Shown here in pieces: positions 21,871-34,339 of a stretch of 64,000 nt of DNA. The notes below the pieces were generated by a model. The model saw only the letters and a list, made by a program, of their open reading frames with translations, was not told the DNA's origin and made no database searches. The position numbers and the translations under genes are program-made. Position 1 is the stretch's first letter. Each line of letters starts with the position of its first letter. The stretch comes from Siphonodentalium dalli (lineage: Eukaryota > Mollusca > Scaphopoda > Gadilida > Siphonodentaliidae): the NCBI GenBank assembly GCA_032622095.1, contig CP136067.1, positions 175,928,556-175,992,555 of the forward strand, in the 5' to 3' direction.

Positions 21871-23417
21871 ACAGACAACGCATTCTTTGTTTCGTGAAAT
21901 CTCTCTACGATAACATTGCATTGAATTTAAAACAAACGCTTCCCGTCGGGAAATCTGTCTTCGGGTCGTTGTTGTTGGCATCACGGCTCCCCACAGAGAC
22001 CAACTAGCCACCCCCGAGCCTCATAAAATGTGGCATATAGTTAATTATCAGCTGTGTATGTGACCTATAGATAATATATATTATAAAATTGTATTACCCA
22101 CGAATTAAACTTTTGATAAGAATTATGGCCTAGCTCAAAGCTCACAATCTCCTCAATGTTATGCCATATGTGTGTGGGGAGATGGGGTCAAATGAGATCA
22201 ATTAATGTATTGATTCTTTCCTCTTTCCAAATTTCCGTCGCTGTTTACAAAGCAGATATGTCATATGGGAAAGGTAACACAAACGCTCTTTATCAAAATA
22301 TGTTATAGAAAAAGTGACAATTTGAGTGACAAGTGAGAATATTTGGTATTGAGTTTATGCCCACGCCAATGTCGTGATTTTCCAAATTTTTGTCATGTTT
22401 TTTTTTGCAGGGGTGGGATGACCATTGTACAGCATACTGTATATATGATATACACACCCGTAACGATGACACCCCTTAATGCGAGTGTGCTAATGAAAAC
22501 GTAGTTATATATATATCCATGGTATGACAGCCGTATATTAAAAACATCTGCATAAAAATAATAAAAAAGTTACTCTAACAAATATTTTTTATCTCCCTTT
22601 GAATCGAAAAATGACCTACAATGTATGTTTGTCCTGATGAAATCGCCGATTTATTTTGATTATTGCTACACATAGAAAGCGAAGGTCGATAATGCACGTG
22701 TTACATGTATGTCGGCTCACATAAAACAAATCGCCGCCTGATCATTGCTCTCAGTGGATTACCTCGGCGTGAATGCATGGTCGCAGTCATGCATCGATCC
22801 ATATAATTATATTGTCTTATTTCTGACACTGCCATGCACTCACCAGTAAACACAAAGCTCGTCATTTTAACAGCCTGTGATTTACTCATCGTGGAACCCA
22901 TGCAAGTCTAAGATCCATATGCGAATATAAGGCCACTGACTATCAGCCCTTTTAATTCAGATTGTTTGGCTTCGGCAATCTGCTACGGCAACCCTTTACC
23001 GTGGCCCAGTTTGCTTCAGCAAATGGCTTCGGCATTGCCGATTGCCGTAGCCAATTATGAGGGCTGGACTATAGACAGTAAGATACATGCGCTGAATCGC
23101 CCATTCCACCCCAGCCGCTATCCAGCATCCCTGTCACACAATAATGTGTAATGTCAACTCGGACTCGGCTCTTTCTCGATAACCTCTCAATGCCGTATAT
23201 AAAGATTGCACAAGCCCACATTTTTTGTTCCGGACTGTAGAAAATTGTCGATAACCAGTCTAAATGAGCGGGAACTTAACTTACTACTTAAGTAGGACTT
23301 AAACTTGTTTTGTGAAGGGCGTTCTTGAAACGGAAAAGTTACATCATAAGAACCACCTTAGATCTTAGATTAAGTCCATCTTAAGATAATCTTATGACAT
23401 TGCTTCATGAAACAGGG
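21871..23417. other. mostly unique stretch, no gene recognised
   Basis: A short inverted motif (GGCAATCTGCTACGGCAACC versus GATTGCCGTAGCCAATTA) lies at ~22974-23055. The minus-strand 66-codon ORF at 22701-22901 is unrecognised. No repeat family or exon structure is convincing. Confidence 0.35.
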
Positions 23418-23597
23418 CCCTGACCTGGACATTCCCCCCCACCCCAAACCCTGACTCAAACAACTTTTTCTCAGAAGAAGTTAATTTCTCGCCGTTTCAT
23501 GACTATATAAACTTATAAAGCAAAATAAGCGATAAAACCATTCAATGATTGTTTTTGTCATGTTGGTGCTGGTGGGGGGGGGGGTGGATATCCTGCT
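23418..23597 (-). repeat. single family S unit, fused to the Gypsy fragment
   Basis: Reverse-oriented S unit (TGACCTGGACATTCCCCCCC ... GTCATGTTGGTGCTGGTGGG). Its right edge, GGATATCCTG, abuts retroelement sequence; the ORF next to it reads into this unit. Confidence 0.85.
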
Positions 23598-25163
23598 GGG
23601 CAGATTGAGAGAATTTATTGGAATTGCATTGTTACTGTCATCATCATGAATAATTTGGTCTTTGTGCACCTGCGAGAATGTCCCTAATAGAATTTGACGT
23701 TTAAGTTTAACTTGAGAATTTGAAGGATTAAGAATTTTAGTAACCGATTGGTTGTTTTCTACTTCCACCAAAGTTCTTGCACCGATTATATTATACTGTT
23801 CTATGAGATTTGAGTTTGGTTCTATGATACCAATCTGCCATTTTGATTGAGGTTTCCCACTGACTCTTACAGGAACTATGACCTCTGATCTTGGATAAAT
23901 TGTAATATCATACAATGGGAAGACATTGCGACTAGAATTTTCATCATGGCCTCCAGAAAGTGGAACTTGTGTGAGACCATCATGAAAAATAAGTACATCA
24001 TTAGCCAGGTCAATTTGTGCCCGATTAGCTTTCAAGAAGTCAACCCCTAAAATAACTTTCTCATGTATGCTCCGAAGAATTAGAAATGAATGTGGTATAT
24101 GTAAATTTCCAATGGTTATCATAATTGTTGCATGGCCTATAGTAGGAATATTTGGCCCACTAACACCTCTGATAAATGGGTATTTGCTTTTTGTGGTAAC
24201 CAGTTTATGCATTATCCTGTGTTCTATGAGAAATTCCTCTGAAATGCACGACTGACTTGCTCCAGTGTCTACTAATGCTGGAAAATTAACTTTGCCTTCC
24301 ACGAGGACCTCAACCCGGTTTCCTATTTGTATTTGTGTACTGGTAGAAAGAATGGGTATTTTCCTTTCACTACATGCAAAAGAAATGTGACCAATACGCT
24401 TGCAGGTCCTACATCGATATCGTAATGCAAAACAAATTGAGGGATCATGACGTTCCTGTTTACACCGAAAACATAGAGGAAATTTTCTTTGTTTCCAATG
24501 TCGGTCATTGCCATGAATTTGAGCAGGTCTTTTATGTTCAACTTTATTTTGAGTTGGGAAACATTGTTGCCTGGCTTGATAAGCTGCGCTTTGAGTATGT
24601 GAAGTGACTTGTTGTTCCAAGCTAGCTATAGTGTCGACAAGCGTATTTGAGTGAGTCTTTGTGACTTGCATTGCATTCTCTGCCCTAAACGCAATGGATG
24701 TCAATTCATGAATTGTAGATGGATTGGAAATAATAACTTGTTGTCGGATATATGCTATCAATCCATTCATCGTTGCCCAGAAAATGATTTGATCAGACAC
24801 TGGAATTAAAGAACCCTTGTATTTGATCTTTATAATGAAATCCCTTACAGGTTCATCATCATGCTGAAATGTGCTGAACAAGTTTGCAATCTCAGTATAT
24901 TTCATAATGTCTGGTGCTGAATGATGTGCTTTAAAAGCGCTTGATAATTTTGTGAAATCATTTCGTTCATCATCAGTTAAAGAACGATACCAATTGGATG
25001 CTTTATCGGTGAGAAGTATTGGAAATAATTGAGCTCTCTTCTCACTTGGTAATTGGAAAAGGTTACATACATCTTCAAAGTTTCTGAGCCATTCAACGGC
25101 TTTATCGGAGAATCCATCAAATTTGTATAAGGCATCCATGTTTAGAAGCCCTGAGTAGTCCAT
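23481..25163 (-). CDS. Gypsy (Ty3-type) gag-protease polyprotein fragment with satellite-derived C-terminus
   Basis: 560 codons, open on the minus strand from the ATG at 25163. Residues ~1-165 are the capsid-like Gag domain (WLRNFEDVCNLF, NWYRSL, EPVRDF). Two CCHC zinc knuckles follow: C231-C234-H239-C244 and C251-C254-H259-C264. The aspartic protease has ALVDTGASQSCIS (Asp299) and VILGVDFLKAN (370-380). Gag packages element RNA and the protease cleaves the polyprotein in virus-like particles. Reverse transcriptase, RNase H and integrase are absent: at about residue 526 the frame crosses into a family S satellite unit, so the last ~35 residues are satellite-encoded. The gag-protease part has no internal stop, suggesting a recent insertion or selection. 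A non-autonomous or domesticated status is possible, but truncation is simpler. I give no restored sequence. Confidence 0.85.
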   Translation of the reverse strand: MDYSGLLNMDALYKFDGFSDKAVEWLRNFEDVCNLFQLPSEKRAQLFPILLTDKASNWYRSLTDDERNDFTKLSSAFKAHHSAPDIMKYTEIANLFSTFQHDDEPVRDFIIKIKYKGSLIPVSDQIIFWATMNGLIAYIRQQVIISNPSTIHELTSIAFRAENAMQVTKTHSNTLVDTIASLEQQVTSHTQSAAYQARQQCFPTQNKVEHKRPAQIHGNDRHWKQRKFPLCFRCKQERHDPSICFALRYRCRTCKRIGHISFACSERKIPILSTSTQIQIGNRVEVLVEGKVNFPALVDTGASQSCISEEFLIEHRIMHKLVTTKSKYPFIRGVSGPNIPTIGHATIMITIGNLHIPHSFLILRSIHEKVILGVDFLKANRAQIDLANDVLIFHDGLTQVPLSGGHDENSSRNVFPLYDITIYPRSEVIVPVRVSGKPQSKWQIGIIEPNSNLIEQYNIIGARTLVEVENNQSVTKILNPSNSQVKLKRQILLGTFSQVHKDQIIHDDDSNNAIPINSLNLPSRISTPPPTSTNMTKTIIEWFYRLFCFISLYSHETARN

Positions 25164-26861
25164 TTTGATAGGGTGTTGTAAATCAGAATATGTTGAAAAT
25201 CCCGATCAGATGCTGCAGTGTTACCTTATTAGACTTACGCTAAAAAGGTAAGTAAGCCACATTCTCCGCCATCTATCACGAACTCGAATTTGCTCTATAT
25301 ATATGATTTTGAAAGTTGATATTATAAATTGTGGGGAATTAGCAATAGAGCTTTAATAACTTATGAGAGGACCGGGGATCTTCAGAAAGTAACAGCAACA
25401 ACACCTGGTTGGGATCTAATTCTATATTATGATTTTATACAAGTCATACCCTGATGCGAGAGAGTAAATGTTATGAATATGATGAACATGTTTGAATGAG
25501 TAATCAATAGAATATGAATCATATATGTAGGTAATAGAAGTTATAGAACAGTTATGCATTCTACCTTGTAGGCATTATATATGAAATGTTAATATTCTGA
25601 TAGTCATGAATTTGTCGAGAAGTCACCAGATTATGTTATGTATGTCAACTGAAACTGAGCATCACATAAATGAATATGTCTAACACCAGCTTTGATAACG
25701 TATATACTGGACTTGAGTAAATTAATAACACCATCATTAAGAATAGGAATAAAGAAATGGGTTACTGTTGTACACCGCCATGTGTGGCTATTATTAGTTT
25801 CTTAGAACTAATACTTGACCCTGCCTATAAGGCTAGGGATGTTGAATTGTATTATTATTTGACACGCCATATATGGTTATAATTAGTTACTTGGAACTAC
25901 TATTTGACACCGCCTACCAGGCTAAGAATATTGAATTGTTATTTGACATCACCATATATGACTATAATTAGTTACTTGGAACTAATAATTGACACCGCCT
26001 AAAAAGGCTAGAGACATGGTCCTTAGAGTGATACCTCATGAACCATCTGAATAGAATACTATTAGGAATTAGACCATGAACTTGCTTCCATAATTATCCT
26101 TTAGATAGGGATATTTGTCTAACCATACTTGTTGACTCATACATAGTCTGGATGGGTAACTAATTCATAAATATTGGAGTAGGATTAATTCAATTGAACT
26201 GAAGACGTGATGACATAAAGTTCTCCTATTGGTTATAAGATAGGTGTAATTATATTTCAACATATAAGTCTGAAATTAGCACTAATGTAAAATTTGCCAT
26301 GTAGCAATTAAGTCATGATCATAGAGTTAAAGTCATAAACATAATAAATAGAGAGCATATATATAACTTAACTTTGGTTTATATTTCCATGAATACATCC
26401 TCAGCATATCAACTGCATCCTTCATCTTCTTCAAGAACAGACTACCTTCTTGGTCCCAATAAAGACCTATTTTATCCTATGTGATAATACTTTTCATTGG
26501 CCCATGTATTACAATAGGTGTCATATTTGTCGATTGTGTCAAAGCCGAGTGATGGTGACATTTGATTAGATTAGGTGCTGATTGCCACCTGCCAGGGGCA
26601 AGGTGGTAATTACCTCAGTTACCATATAATTAATTGACTTGTGTTAGGTAAGCCTTTCTTTGTTTATGTTTTTATCAGATAACATAAGTGGTCTTTAATC
26701 AGCTTTGTACTATAGAAGCAGGCTTAATTAAAGAACCTCATAATTGTAAATCAGTAAATGAAGCATTGTACTATGCTTCATTAAGAACTGGCATTAAATG
26801 TACTCTAGTTTGAAATGTCTATAAGAAATTATTGTTACTTGAAAATTGGGTTTGTTATAAT
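25164..26861 (-). other. leader/LTR-like region of the Gypsy fragment
   Basis: Unique AT-rich DNA between gag and the next S unit. Only one copy is in the window, so LTR borders cannot be set; TGGCGGAGAATGTGGC (minus strand, ~25270) could be a tRNA primer-binding site but is unproven. Three tandem ~88-bp units lie at 25771-26020. Confidence 0.4.
25771..26020. repeat. three ~88-bp tandem units in the Gypsy leader
   Basis: Each has ..CCATATATGG..TATAATTAGTTACTTGGAAC and ..GACACCGCCTA..AGGCTA. LTR/leader duplications of this kind often carry enhancer-like sites. Confidence 0.8.
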
Positions 26862-27356
26862 ATATAAAGCAAAATAAGCAATAAAACCATACAATGATAT
26901 TTTTGTCATGTTGGGTGTTGGATGGTTGGGGGGGGGGAGATATCCTGACCTGGATATCTTCCCCCCCCACCCCAAACAACTTTTTCTCAGAAGAAGTTAA
27001 TTTCTCGCCGTTTCATGACTATATAAAGCAAAATAAGCGATAAAACCATAAGATGATTTGTTTGTCATGTAGGTGCTGGGTGGGGGGGGGGAGATATCCT
27101 GACCTGGACATCTTCCCCCACCCCAAACACCGACTCAAACATCTTTTTCTCGGAAGAAGTTAATTTCTCACTGTTTCATGACTATATGAAGCAAAATAAG
27201 TGATAAAACCGTAAGATGATTTTTTTGTCATGTTGGTGCTGGGTGGTGGGGGGGGGGGAGATATCCTGACCTGGACATCTCCCCCAACACCAAACCCTGA
27301 CTCAAACAACTTTTTCTCAGAAGAAGTTAATTTCTCGCCGTTTCATGACTATATAA
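26862..27356 (-). repeat. tandem array S3 (about three family S units)
   Basis: Reverse-oriented S units with AAGTTAATTTCTCGCCGTTT and AAAATAAGCGATAAAACC, each with a G-run and C-run pair. The left border is truncated at ATATAAAGC next to the Gypsy region. Confidence 0.9.
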
Positions 27357-27364
27357 AGCCAAAT

Positions 27365-28330
27365 CTATATCTATATTTGCGAATGTCTGTCTGTCTGTGT
27401 TCTATAGAAATTCACAGGGGACCACCTAGATGGCACAAAAGGGGTCTAATTGGGGTAACTTTTTATGAGAAAGATAATGGCGAGGGTTAGAATTTTCTAA
27501 AGTGACGCCATTGTTGTCAGGGGCAGAAAAGGGGGAGGGGAAGAAAAATTATATATAATCATCCCCATATTATAAATATGAGGAATCTAATGGTGTGGTT
27601 TAAATATGTCAAAAGTCGCGCCGTTCGCGTCAAGGGGAGAGGGGCACCATAATTGATAAAAATAATTTTAGCGCCGAATTCCACCACATTGATGCACATT
27701 CTTCTGAGATCCTCTCCTTGATACAAGGAATCTTATTGTGTGATTTAAAGACGCCAAATTGGTGTCGTTGGGATGAGAGATTGGGGGGGGGGGGTGGGTG
27801 GGTATTAAATCTGATAAGAACTGGTTTAGTCGCCGATTGCCACCAAACTTATACAAATTCATCCCCATGGTATGAGGTGTCTAATGGCGTGGCTTAAAGC
27901 TGTCAAAAGTGGCGTCATTCGAGTCAGGGGTGCACTGAAAGGGAGAGGGGCACCAAATTTGATACACAATATTTTTAGCGCCAATTTCCACCAAATTGAT
28001 ACACATTCTTATCCATGATATGAGGAATCTAATCATGTGATTTTAAAGACGTCATATTGGTGCTGCATTGGTGAGAATAATAATCTCCATGATATCAGGA
28101 GTCTAATTGTGTGGTTTAAACATGTCAAAAGTGGGGCCATTCGAGTCGGGGGTGCATAGAGGGTGAGAGGGACACAAACATTGATAAACAATATGTTTAG
28201 CGCCGATTTCCACCTGATTGATACATATTCTTTTCCGTGATACGAATAATCTAATCTAATCTGTGGTTTAAATGCGCCAAATTGGTGCCTTTTGGGTGAG
28301 AGATATGCAATGGTGGCCCTAAATTTGATA
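27365..28330. repeat. tandem array R (~150-220-bp units)
   Basis: Four to five diverged units around TTTAGCGCCGATTTCCACCA, TGATACACATTCTT, ATGATATGAGGAATCTAAT and GTGTGGTTTAAA. No coding content. Confidence 0.75.
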
Positions 28331-28334
28331 CCGG

Positions 28335-28440
28335 TGTAACAGTTTATCTTCTCCCCCGGGGTATCTTCCCCCCCCCCCCGCCCTGGGTATCTTCCCCCCC
28401 CCCCCACTCATATATTTTTTTTCCCTCACTTATTATATAT
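28335..28440. repeat. C-run rich remnant
   Basis: GGTGTAAC..TATCTTC followed by C-runs of 10-13, like the start of array S1 (GTGTAACAGGATACCCC at 18,736). Probably the edge of an S-type element. Confidence 0.5.
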
Positions 28441-28443
28441 TAT

Positions 28444-29175
28444 TACTAGAAGGTGACCCGACTTCGTCCGGGCTTTTCAAAAACCAAATTTCAAGTTGAT
28501 TGCTCCACCCGTTTCCGAGATCTGGTCTGCGCATGCGCGAAGCTGGCGTCGCACGGGCTCGGCGACCCGATAAAATTCGTATCCGGGGCAAGATACATTC
28601 ACATACCAAATTTCAAGTCGATAGCTCCACCCGTTTTCGAGATATATAGCCCAATGTCATTTGCGGATACCTCGGCCGGTGATGAGTTAACGCGACATCG
28701 GCTGGTTAAGAGTTAACGCGATCACGTCACGATATGTTGATGGCGTAATATATTTACGCAATGATTTTCGATGAGCGAAGCATGGTCCTGCGTTCTTCCC
28801 GATAATTAAGGTAGAAACTTTAAACGTACACAGGCGTGTGATACATCATTGGAAAGATGAAGCGCCACAGATTCTAACCGTGAAAATTATATGACTGGCA
28901 ATTTATTATTCGCGCTATATCGAATCGATTTGTGAGCACCGAACTGAAATATATTAGCGCAAAACGGCGTAAAAACAGATTTGACCTCGGCACGTGAAAA
29001 GTTGACCTCGGATCTGAAAATCAATAGGCCTATGTTACTCCTGACCCGAAAATACCCCCACATACCAAGTTTCATCGAAATCGGCTGGGCCATTTTCGAG
29101 TCCATCGATTACACACACACACACAGACAGATACACACACACACACACACAGATCTTTCAAAATATATAATAGAT
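28444..29175 (+). mobile_element. SINE-like repeat P1, copy b
   Basis: Same order of blocks as 11536-12291, including TACTAGAAGGTGACCCGACT, GCGCATGCGCGAAGCTGG, TGGCAATTTATTATTCGCGC, a CA-rich tract and CTTTCAAAATATATAATAG. Confidence 0.75.
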
Positions 29176-29214
29176 GGTAAGAAATGCCGAGAAAACTATA
29201 CATACATATGACAA

Positions 29215-29400
29215 AAATTAAACGTATGATTTTATTCCTTAATTTGCTTTATATAGTTATGAAATGGCGAGAAATTAACTTTATATGAGCAAAATTTGAT
29301 AGAGTAAGAATTTGGGGTGGGGGGGAGATACCCAGGCCTGAGTATCTTCCCCCCCCCCCCCACCCACCCAGCACCTACATATGACAAATATTAAACGTAT
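29215..29400 (+). repeat. family S units, diverged
   Basis: One and a half units with TTGCTTTATATAGTTATGAA, GGGGTGGGGGG, GAGTATCTTC and a C-run, then CCAGCACCTACATATGAC. Confidence 0.8.
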
Positions 29401-29663
29401 GATTTTATTGCTTAATTATTGCATCAATTATGTTCATATATAGATACTAAACAAATTGCTATTTTTGGAGAAGATTAATTTCTTCAGCCTGAAACTCCAT
29501 ACGCTATAATATCTGGTTAATGAGTCGATTATTTAGGGCATTACTGTACGGTATGTATTGGTTGTGGTAAGTAATAGAATCTGATATCTAACGCGTCTTT
29601 TGAAGAAATGATTCTGTTGTTGGAATCTGATGATAGGAAACCATTGAATCGGATAATGTATCT

Positions 29664-29983
29664 TTAACCCTTTCAGTGCCAGGGGCCGATCTGATCGGCC
29701 CTAATTTACGGTCTGTAAAATCGGCCCTAAAAAAAATAAAACATAATGTTTTTTGTTTTTGTTTTTTTTTTTAGATTTGTTTTTTTTTTTGGGGTTGAAT
29801 TCTTTTTGGGGTATGCTTAAGCATGCTATAGCGAATCTAAAAACAAACTGGATAAAACCTCAGGGGCATGTTATAACTCAAAACTATCACCAGGTATTCA
29901 TAGTAATAATTTTGATGCCCATGAAAAATGTAAGATTCCCTGGCACTAAACCTACAAAATAAGTCTGGCACTGAAAGAGTTAA
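29664..29983. mobile_element. piggyBac-like MITE, family B, copy 2
   Basis: 320 bp, TTAA at both ends, left TIR CCCTTTCAGTGCCAG, right TIR (reverse complement) CTCTTTCAGTGCCAG, in opposite orientation to 8625-8913. Subterminal palindrome GGGCCGATCTGATCGGCCC. Confidence 0.85.
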
Positions 29984-30415
29984 GTAAATATCAGAATATT
30001 TTTTATTTATTTATTAGCCTGAATTTTCCAACTAATTATTGTTTTCAAGCATGCTATCATGCATCCACCCAGATGCCTTCGTTCTGTCACTGGTGGGTAG
30101 TTAAACTGAACTACGGAATTGAACTAACGGAAGTTCATCGACCAAACATATACATGTATATAGTGCCATACTCAACTGTTAATGACTATAAAAAATTACG
30201 ATTTGAGTATATTTGAGAAAAAATAATGTGTTCCATTGATCAATATAAATGACTAAAATCCATGATGACAATGTGTAGCAAACTGGAAAACCGTTCTATC
30301 ATTTATTACATCCTTATCAACAGAGACTATTATTCTCGCATGGATAAATAAGATCCAACGGAAACACCTTATCACATTCCAAAAATTATAGAAAAGCTGG
30401 CGAACCTTTGAAAAC
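29984..30415. other. unique-looking AT-rich stretch
   Basis: No gene or repeat recognised. Confidence 0.4.
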
Positions 30416-30675
30416 AATATACATCACCACAGTTACTTGACATAAAGCAGCATAAAGCCCCAAAAATAAGGTTTTTATCGAGTTTATAAATCGGTATCCC
30501 TATAAAGAAGGCTATATACATCACCACGGTTACTTGACACAAAGCAGCATAAAGCCCCAAAAATAAGGTTTTTATCGAGTTTATAAATCGGTATCCCTAT
30601 AAAGAATACCGATTTATAAACTCGATAAAAACCTTATTTTTAGGACTTTATGTCCAGTAACTGTGACATCACAAA
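30416..30675. repeat. direct pair plus inverted third copy of a ~95-bp sequence
   Basis: ATACATCACCAC..GTTACTTGACA to TATCCCTATAAAGAA occurs at 30416-30508 and 30511-30605, then inverted at 30606-30675 (starting TACCGATTTATAAACTCGAT), forming a ~135-bp palindrome with the second copy. Confidence 0.9.
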
Positions 30676-30944
30676 CATGGCTGTATAGAGAATGCACTAA
30701 TATTTCCGAAAAACACACAAGCGCTGCCAACATCACTCAGAAGATTGGCTGATTAGATAAATTTAACAGTACCGGTAGCAATGAAACAATATCAAATTTA
30801 TGCAAAAATATAACTAACAAAATGAGTGTTTTGGTGCTATATCGACGAATTCGCTCAAGAATAGTTTACATACATATACATGTATGTATGTTTTGAGACC
30901 CCTCTTCCCGAATTACGTATACATAAATTTTAAGGTTTGAATGA

Positions 30945-31797
30945 GCCATGTCCGTTTTATGAAATTTGTCATGAATGTTGACATTGACTTATAAGTTATA
31001 AATAGATGGGAAACGACTGAGTCATTTGGGGTTAGCCAAAAAACATCGCTGCCGTAAACTTGCAGGCCTGAAAATTTGAGACGAACGACCGTTCAGTTCG
31101 CCTGGAGGTTTTCTAAAATTAAAATGAAAATGCCTCGAACGAAAAAAGGTTGTGCCAAAGTTTTATAAATGAAGGTCTCGTGATAACTAATTCTCACCTT
31201 AATTTTTGCTCAATCAAGTCCCCAACTTAGACAATCAAATTTATTATGGTAGTTCAATGTCAGAGTTGCCCATCTGTAGTTAATAATACCAGTTGTAGTG
31301 ATTATAACATGAAGTTGTGTAAGTCTCCTGCTCAGACCCATGTTATATGTGTGGGTCACCTATAAGCACAAACTGGGCAAATGAAAAATAGATTACACAT
31401 AATAATTAATGTACTGCCTCCAAATGAGGAATCAGACCATTGATTTTTGTGGATGGGTTTGAGTACATCACATGATGTATATAGGAATACTGGTGATGAC
31501 AATGATATGAACAACAAACTTACCGGTACTGGAAAATACATATGGGGCAAAGAGTCAAAGCAGAAGTACATTGCTGTTATAAATGAAAATCTAATGAAAA
31601 TTCAATAGATCAGTTCTGTGTCAAAATATCAGACGAAAATCAACTGTTTGTCTGATAATCATGAAATTTGTCATGAATGTTAATATTAATATGTAGATGG
31701 GAAGAAGTCATTTTGGGGTCATTCGGAAAAACACATGACCGTCAGCAGCCATCTTGGATTTTACTCTTTGCATTACTAAATCCTTTGGCATAAGCTA
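30945..31797 (+). repeat. family D fragments, left of the Foldback-like element
   Basis: D-unit sequence at 30945-31045 and 31640-31797 (GAAATTTGTCATGAATGTTG, CATCTTGGATTTTACTCTTT). The DNA between (31046-31640) is unassigned. The last unit is continued at 36212 across the 4.4-kb insertion. Confidence 0.75.
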
Positions 31798-32300
31798 TAA
31801 TCCGAGAGCCTGCTGGGTTCTATTTGCACAATCGCGTACGAAAGGTTTGATGCCTCAGATTTGTTCCACCCCACGAACGTTTAAAGAATTCCGATTTTCT
31901 TAAGTTCCGCATTCCTGGAGTTTAGGGGCCAGGGACCACACAAAAACCCCAAAAATGACTTCTATTTGCACTTTTGAGTACAAAGCTGATTTTTATATTA
32001 GTAGTGCTCCAGCAATCACTGACCAATAATACACAATTTCTGAAATGAAATTTCCTGGCGTTTTCATTTCAGAAGGGGGTTTTTGATAGTACCCCCAAAA
32101 CCCAAAAAATCACTTCTATTTGCACTTTTGAGTACAAAGCTGATTTTTATATTAATAGTGCTCCAGCAATCACTGACCAATAATACACAATTTTTGAAAC
32201 AAAATTTCCTGGCGTTCTCATTTCAGAAGGGGTTTTTGAATGTACCCCCAAAAAACCCCGCGAAAATTTACTTTTATTTTCACACACTGTCGAATACAAA
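31798..32300. repeat. left inverted arm of the Foldback-like element
   Basis: A ~145-bp outer segment then about 2.3 tandem units of 154 bp (TTCTATTTGCACTTTTGAGT recurs at 31960 and 32114). Confidence 0.85.
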
Positions 32301-32984
32301 GCACAATTTTAAGGTGAATATAAATATACAAATCTACTGACTACAAACGTTCCCTAACTGCTGAATATGACCAAACAACCCAAATTTCCACGCGTTTCAG
32401 GAATTCGTTATTTTGGGGTAAAACAAAAATGCAGAAAAACATGTAAGAAAATGAAAATTTTAGTCCGGGAACCATGTCGGTCAAACATGCACACCCCGCA
32501 GGATTACACTTCATTCAATTTCGTAAGGATGTCTTCTCAAACTATTTCGACGTTAAAAGGTGACAGTGTATGTTCCGGGCAATATGTCGGCCATTTCCTG
32601 GAGTATACCCCACTCAACACACACATTTACTACAAAAACCCATTGTTCTTGATTCCATGGCATATGCTTGTCATTTCATGCATAATTTGACTGAAAAAAA
32701 AAATCCAAAATGGAAGACAATATGGCAACCGGAAGTAACAAAAAGAGCATTTTACGGTAACTTTCACCATAGGTACCCCAGTTGCGCCACCATACATGAT
32801 GTCCAATCCTAATCCGATGATAGTAAGTCATAACCCGAGTTTTCAAAAATTACGACGAAAATGGCAATCGGAAGTCAACAATTGAATTTTTTTTTTTTTA
32901 TTTCTAACTTTTTAACTCTTAAAACTAAATCTTCAGGTATCGAATAAATATAAAGCCAATAAGTAGTGGTATATATTACATCAT
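32301..32984. other. inner left segment of the Foldback-like element
   Basis: Two overlapping ORFs of 107 and 80 codons (32367-32690, 32570-32812) are open but unrecognised and lack family motifs. It contains CATAGGTACCCCAGTTGCGCC. Confidence 0.3.
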
Positions 32985-34310
32985 ACAAGTTTCCAGAACC
33001 ACCAACTAGTTTCAGAATACATCAAATGAGTGTCCCAAACCACCTAACGAGTGTACCAAACAATATACTGAGTCACCTACCTAGTATCCAAAACCAATCT
33101 ATGAGTATCTCAATCCATATGTCTGGTGCCCCAAATTCAAATATTGTCCCGAGTAAAGCATGATAAATAATCCACCCAACGAGTTTCCCAAACCACCAAG
33201 AAGTGCTCCAAACCATATGCAACTGGTTCCCAACCCACATAGATGGTCCCCGAGCCATGTACATGTGTATCTGGTGTCCAAGCCCACATAATGTGTGTCA
33301 CAAGCCATCTAAATTACCCTGATTACTGTCGCAACGATTGTTCCAAACCACAGCGCATGGTAGTGCCCGAAACAATTCAACTGACGTTCCAAACTACACA
33401 GGTTTTGTCCCAAACTACTAAAAATGAGTGTCTTTAACCATCCAACGAGTGATCCAAATGATACAACGAGTGGGTCAATCCATCCAGTGATTACCCCAAA
33501 CCACCATATTAGTGTCCCAAACAATCCAGCAAGTGTTCAAAAGGAAAAGAGTGTCCCATATGCATAAAAACTAGCATCCCAGCCATCCGAGGAGAGTCCT
33601 ATGTCACACAACAGGTGTCCCAAACCACCAACTTTCGTCTCAATCCATTCAACGTCCCAATCATTCCACCATTCGTGTGTACCATATGCATATCTAGTGT
33701 CCAAAACCACCAAATTGGAGTATCAAACTTTCCAATGGGTGGCACAAACAATTAAGTGGTGCCCCATATCATATGCACCTGATTCCCGACCTGCACAGAT
33801 AGTCCTCCAAACCATGCGTCTGGTGTCCTACCCCCGCAATGAGTATCACAAGCCATCCAAGGAGTTTCTCAATTCACCCGATCAGTGTCGCAACCCTGCA
33901 ACGATTGTTCAAAACCACAGTGCATGGTAGTGCCCCAAACAATGCAACTGGTGTCCCTAGCCACATAGGTTTGGCCCAAACTACATGTACATAGGGTTTG
34001 TTCCAAACTACCAAAATGAGCGTCCCTAACCATCAAACGAGTGCTCCAAATCATACGAGTGGGTCAATCCATCCAATGATTGCCCCAAACCACACAATGA
34101 GTGTCCCAAACCATCCAGCGAGTGTTCGAAAGGAAAAGTGTGTCTAATATGTACCCAATACCTCACAACCAGAGTATCACGTCATCCGGGGAGAGTCCTA
34201 TGTTATATAAACAGGTGTCTCAAACCACCAAAAGTCGTGTCAATCCATTCAATGGCCCAACCATTGAAAAAATCGACAAATTAGTGCCCCATTTGAGGCA
34301 ATCTCATGTT
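32985..34310. repeat. ~30-bp degenerate minisatellite, forward arm
   Basis: Dozens of imperfect units around CCACCCAACGAGTGTCCCAA. Larger blocks also recur, e.g. the stretches at about 33300-33600 and 33850-34140. Confidence 0.85.
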
Positions 34311-34339
34311 GCATGGGACGGCCATTGGATGGGTATGAA

